DNA of 35,332 bases from Guillardia theta CCMP2712 (Eukaryota > Cryptophyceae > Pyrenomonadales > Geminigeraceae). Under the pieces are notes generated by a model. The model had not been told where the DNA came from. It saw only the letters and a program-made list of their open reading frames with translations, and searched no databases. Below, one piece after another: positions 31,795-35,332 of this stretch (position 1 is the first letter of the stretch; every line of letters begins with the position of its first letter). Position numbers and translations under genes: made by a program. The DNA lies in NCBI RefSeq assembly GCF_000315625.1, contig NW_005434580.1, positions 76,568-111,899 of the forward strand, given 5' to 3'.

Positions 31795-34273
31795 ATGGCG
31801 ACGATGCCTGCGCCCGATGCGAGGAATTTCATGGGGCTGATGAAGAACCTGGAGAAAGGGGTAAGTCCATGCACGTGAACAATGCTGAAGTCAAGAGAAG
31901 AAGCGGCGCTCAGATAGACACGAGCATGCAGTGGTCACCGGCAGTATGATAGTTGAAATGGCCCCGGCAGGAAGCTAGAGGTGAACCAAGAGACTCTCAC
32001 GGGGAAAGGGAAGGGGGAAGGGGGGCGGGAAGCTGCGAGGATAGATAAGGAGAGAATTTAGGAGAGGAGGATCATACGGATCATGCACAACAGGCTGCTA
32101 CAAGTTGGCCTGAGAAGAAAAGGAAGGACAAGCAAACCTTCTGAAGGAGTAGATAGAATGGCCTGATTTATTGAATGTCAGCAAAGCCATACCAAACAAG
32201 TGGGTGAGGTGGAGCGATGATCAAACGATGCACTCTCCCTGTTGTTTTATGTAATCTTGCTCAAAAGCTGACTGTAAATTGCATCAGTTCAACTTCACCA
32301 TTAGGTACGTCGACCAGCTGGATGCCGAAATCAACACCACGCTAGTGTCCGTGGGACAGAATTCAAACGACCTTGACACAGCATGGATAGTTCTGTGTGG
32401 TACGCCCTCCTCCCCCTTCTCTCACCTCTTCCGTCACCTTCTCACTCCTCCCCAGGTGCCCTCGTCTTCTTCATGCAGGCCGGCTTCGCCATGCTCGAAG
32501 CCGGTATCGTCCACCCCAAGAACGTCACCAACATCCTCTTCAAGAACATGATCGACGCCTCCATCGCGGCCATCGCCTTCTGGCTGCTGGGCTACGGCTT
32601 CGCCTTCGGGTCGGACTCGGGCGGCTTCATCGGCAAGTGCGGGAGCGAGTGCTACTTCGGCTTGAAGGACGTCTACAACGGAGCAGGAGACGGCATGGGT
32701 AGCTCGGACGGGTGGGAGAAGTGGTTCTTCCAGTGGGCCTTCGCGGGAGCCGCGGCCACCATCGTGGCTGGGGCTGTGTGCGAGCGGACGAAGCTGGAGG
32801 CGTACTTCATCTACTCGGTGTTCTTGAGCACCTTCATGTACCCCGTGATCGTGCACTGGGTGTGGGGGTACGGGTGGCTGTCGGCGTGGGGAGCGTATCC
32901 TGACTCCAACGGGGTAGCTCGGCCCATCTTCAACAAGGACACGCGGTCCAACGGCTTGATCGACTTTGCGGGGTCAGGAGTCGTGCACATGGTAGGAGGC
33001 TTCTGCGGGCTGGTCGGGGCGATCATCGCGGGAGCTCGTCGAGGACGCTTCGGGCCCGACGGGTCGGTCAACACGCTCTTCGAAGGGAACAACACGCTGC
33101 AGGCGCTGGGAGTGTTCATCCTGTGGTTCGGGTGGTACGGCTTCAACTGCGGGTCGACGCTCATGATCTCGGGAGGAGCCGCCAACGTAGCCGGGAAGGT
33201 GGCGGTGAACATGACGATCTCGGCGGCGTCAGCAGCGATCACGGCGACGTTCCTGGCCAAGGCCCTCCAAGGACACTACAACATCTCGATGGGGCTCAAC
33301 GGAGTGCTGGCGGGGCTGGTAGGGATCACTGCCAACTGTGCGGTCGTCGATCCATGGTAAGGGAGGAGGAACGAGAGGGATCGACAAGACTAGAGAGAGA
33401 GCGTTTGGCGTGAAGGGTGCGGAGGAGCGAGAGGAGGAGCTGGGGTATGGCGGGTCGCTGACGCCTCTGTTACAGGATGGCCTTCCTCATCGGGTTTGGA
33501 GCAGCAATCATCCTGCTTGCTGGCCACTCTCTCCTCCTCTACCTTCGCATCGACGATCCTTGCGACGCCTCGGTCGTGCATGGCTTCTGCGGCATGTGGG
33601 GCATCTGGGCGACCGGCATCTTCTGCACGGACAAGAACGTGCAGTATGCGGGCTACCCCAACGCCAACGAGGCTTGCGGCAGCGGCGAGCAGTTCGGAGT
33701 GCAGGTGGTGGGAAGCTTGGTGATCGCAGCATGGACGATCGGGATGTCGGTGATGCTGTTCCTGTTCATCGACAAGACGATCGGGATCCGAGTGAGCGCT
33801 GAGGTAGAGGAGGACGGGCTGGACGCCTCAGAGCACGGCATTGACTATATCCTTCCTATGCTGCCGAACCGGGTATGTTGTATTTTGCAGGAGGGCAATG
33901 TAGGAGAGGAGGAGAGAGAAGGGAGGAAGTAGGAGAGAGAGGAAGAGGAGTGAGAGGAGGAGGAGGAGGAGGAGGAGGAGGAGGAGGAGATTTGACGACC
34001 TGCTGTTGTCGCAGATGGCGGATGCAAGTAGGATGGATGCACACGCGAGGAAGATGGAAGGGGCTCCGCATGCGCCGCATCCTCCCACCTCCAATTCCGT
34101 TCATCCTGACTTCTCATCTCCTGCACAAGAGAGCGTGGGAGAGGAATGTGAGACGAAAGCTTTCTTGCTTGACATGATGTGTTTTTTCTGACATGTTGGC
34201 AGACGGTATCCAGCAGTCAGAGACAGCAAACGTGCAGTCTTTGACGTTTGCTGGAGGCTCTGGGGAGGCGTAA
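31795..34273 (+). CDS. AMT1: Ammonium transporter (AMT1 type), copy B
   Basis: Six exons join in phase to 559 residues: 31795-31860, 32288-32399, 32456-33356, 33476-33872, 34015-34147 and 34203-34273. Exon 2 is exactly as long as in copy A (112 nt), which fixes its acceptor at GCATCAG. Exon 3 (901 nt) differs from copy A by two residues that I can see (CGSECYF for CGSACYF, TLFEGNN for TLFDGNN). Intron 3 (119 nt) looks identical to that of copy A. Exon 4 starts the same, differs over one membrane helix (GAAIILLAGHSLLLY), and is then identical up to VSAEVEE. The N-terminus (MPAPDARNFMGLMKNLEKG) and the C-terminal tail (KMEGAPHAPHPPTSNS ... GIQQSETANVQ) are unrelated in sequence to copy A. Pore histidines and signature are intact, so both genes should be functional transporters, perhaps with differently regulated tails. 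The last exon could alternatively read on from 34147 to a stop at 34191. Confidence 0.95.
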
Positions 34274-35332
34274 GAGGTGATGAGGGTTGAGAAGAAATAG
34301 AAAGAGGGAGGGAGGGAGAGTGAACCAATTCTTGTGCTATACAAACAAAACATTCATCGAGATTGAAATTATGGTTGCAGGAGCTGAGTTGCCTCGCATG
34401 CACTTATTCCTCCTCCTCCTCCTCCTCCTCCTCCTTGACCCCACCCTCCCCTCCTCCTTCTCCTGCTTCTGGACTTGTCGTATCTCCACTCCTCATCATC
34501 ATTACAGACTTGTCGATCTGTAAGATTCAAGCTCTAACACAATGTTCTGCCAGCCATTCAGCATAGAGTAAGAAAGGGAAAAAGGAGGGGCAAACCTGTA
34601 TCAACGTGACCCAGAACAAAGATTCCTTCTGTTGACAGACGTGAGATGTAAGTTTACAGCAGGTACAAACACCGCCAGCATAGAACAATGGGCAAACAGT
34701 TTAGAGTTCAAAGCAAACATTCCAGACAAACAACTCTCAACCGTCAGCGCGATCAACAGCATGTTTTAAACAATCCCATCTCTCACCGTGCGGGATATCA
34801 GACCATCTATATACACAAGTCTCATTGACATGTCGACGACAAACTGTTCCATTTCCAGCATGTAAACATCCTGCAATCACATCAGCGTGTGATGTACGAT
34901 GAGCGACATCTTGTACATGGTCAACGTGCCCGATGTTTGACTGCCCGGAGAAGCGTGAGAACGAACAAAAGTATGTGAAGAGCGATAAGAACTGAATGGA
35001 GGGAGGGAGGGAGGGGTGAGGGAGAGCGGGAAAAGGAGAGGCAGGGAGAGAGGCAGGAAGGGAGTGGGGGAGAGGGAGGGAAGGAGAGAGGGAGCGAGGT
35101 AAGGAGAAAGGGAGGGAGAGAGGGGGGGAAGAGGGAGGGAGGGAGAAAGGGAAGGATAGAGGGAGAAGAAGAAACAGGCAGGCGCAGGCAGAGGGACAGC
35201 GGAGGAATTTTTCACCGCGGCAGGAGAACTTTTCTCGTCCTTGAACCAATCTGAGACGGCTGAGACCTGACAACATCAAAATTCAACAACTAGATCCTGT
35301 ATCAAGTCTTCTCCTCCCCTCTTCCTCCCCCT
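34274..35332. other. Right-end intergenic region, possible exon on the minus strand
   Basis: A TCC microsatellite (about 34406-34436) and, at 35000-35160, a GGGAGGGAGA purine tract dominate. On the minus strand, after a possible acceptor (GTGATTGCAG, about 34870), one frame reads VYMLEMEQFVVDMSMRLVYI and ends about 34768; a second frame over the same bases ends at 34737. Either could be the last exon of a gene entering from the right, but neither is recognised. The Ser/Leu/Pro frame through the purine tract is an artefact. Confidence 0.35.

Noticed and set aside
1-35332. tRNA, rRNA or other structured RNA genes
   Set aside because: I found no cloverleaf with B-box-like GGTTCGAATCC context and no rRNA-like conserved sequence by eye; a covariance-model search would settle this.

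Overview
This is eukaryotic nuclear DNA from a unicellular organism. All well-supported genes are split by short GT-AG introns, mostly 40-65 nt, with conserved reading phase across the junctions. Intergenic DNA is full of purine/pyrimidine tracts, microsatellites and C/G-rich islands, and there are no operons or ribosome binding sites. A protist alga with a compact intron-rich genome fits best. I lean towards a cryptophyte such as Guillardia theta, but that is inference from gene style, not from a marker gene. One assembly gap (130 N) lies at 18606-18735.

Layout. 158-855 (-): PDZ-domain protein, running off the left edge. 2023-6377 (+): a 1313-residue protein with Tudor-like modules and a LysM-like module. 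6834-7256 (-): small protein with a probable N-terminal membrane helix. 8563-12101 (+): a tentative low-complexity gene whose first exon-intron boundary is occupied by a 28-copy, 40-bp minisatellite. 12604-16103 (-): a CDC14-family phosphatase that I could join over twelve exons, with a substituted general-acid position and a long C-terminal tail. 16104-19256: gene-poor, with the gap and simple repeats. 19257-21274 (+): GH20 beta-N-acetylhexosaminidase with an N-terminal signal anchor. 21444-21914 (-): unrecognised gene. 21915-24810: C-rich islands, a large fold-back repeat and a GC-rich island. 24811-25859 (+): EF-hand protein. 26417-27480 (-): signal-peptide plus coiled-coil protein built from phase-0 exons. 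28790-31290 (-) and 31795-34273 (+): two head-to-head ammonium transporter genes that are nearly identical over their core. 34274-35332: nothing convincing.

The genes do not form a pathway. The one clear functional unit is the divergent ammonium transporter pair, which shares a 504-bp start-to-start interval and shows blockwise near-identity, suggesting gene conversion in an inverted duplication. I found no evidence of a wholly new multi-gene system. The most unusual items are the minisatellite that repeats an ATG plus a 5' splice site, the CDC14 active-site substitution, the transporter pair, and the fold-back element at 23286-23811. Exon models were joined by hand from splice signals, phase and family similarity; no transcript data were available.
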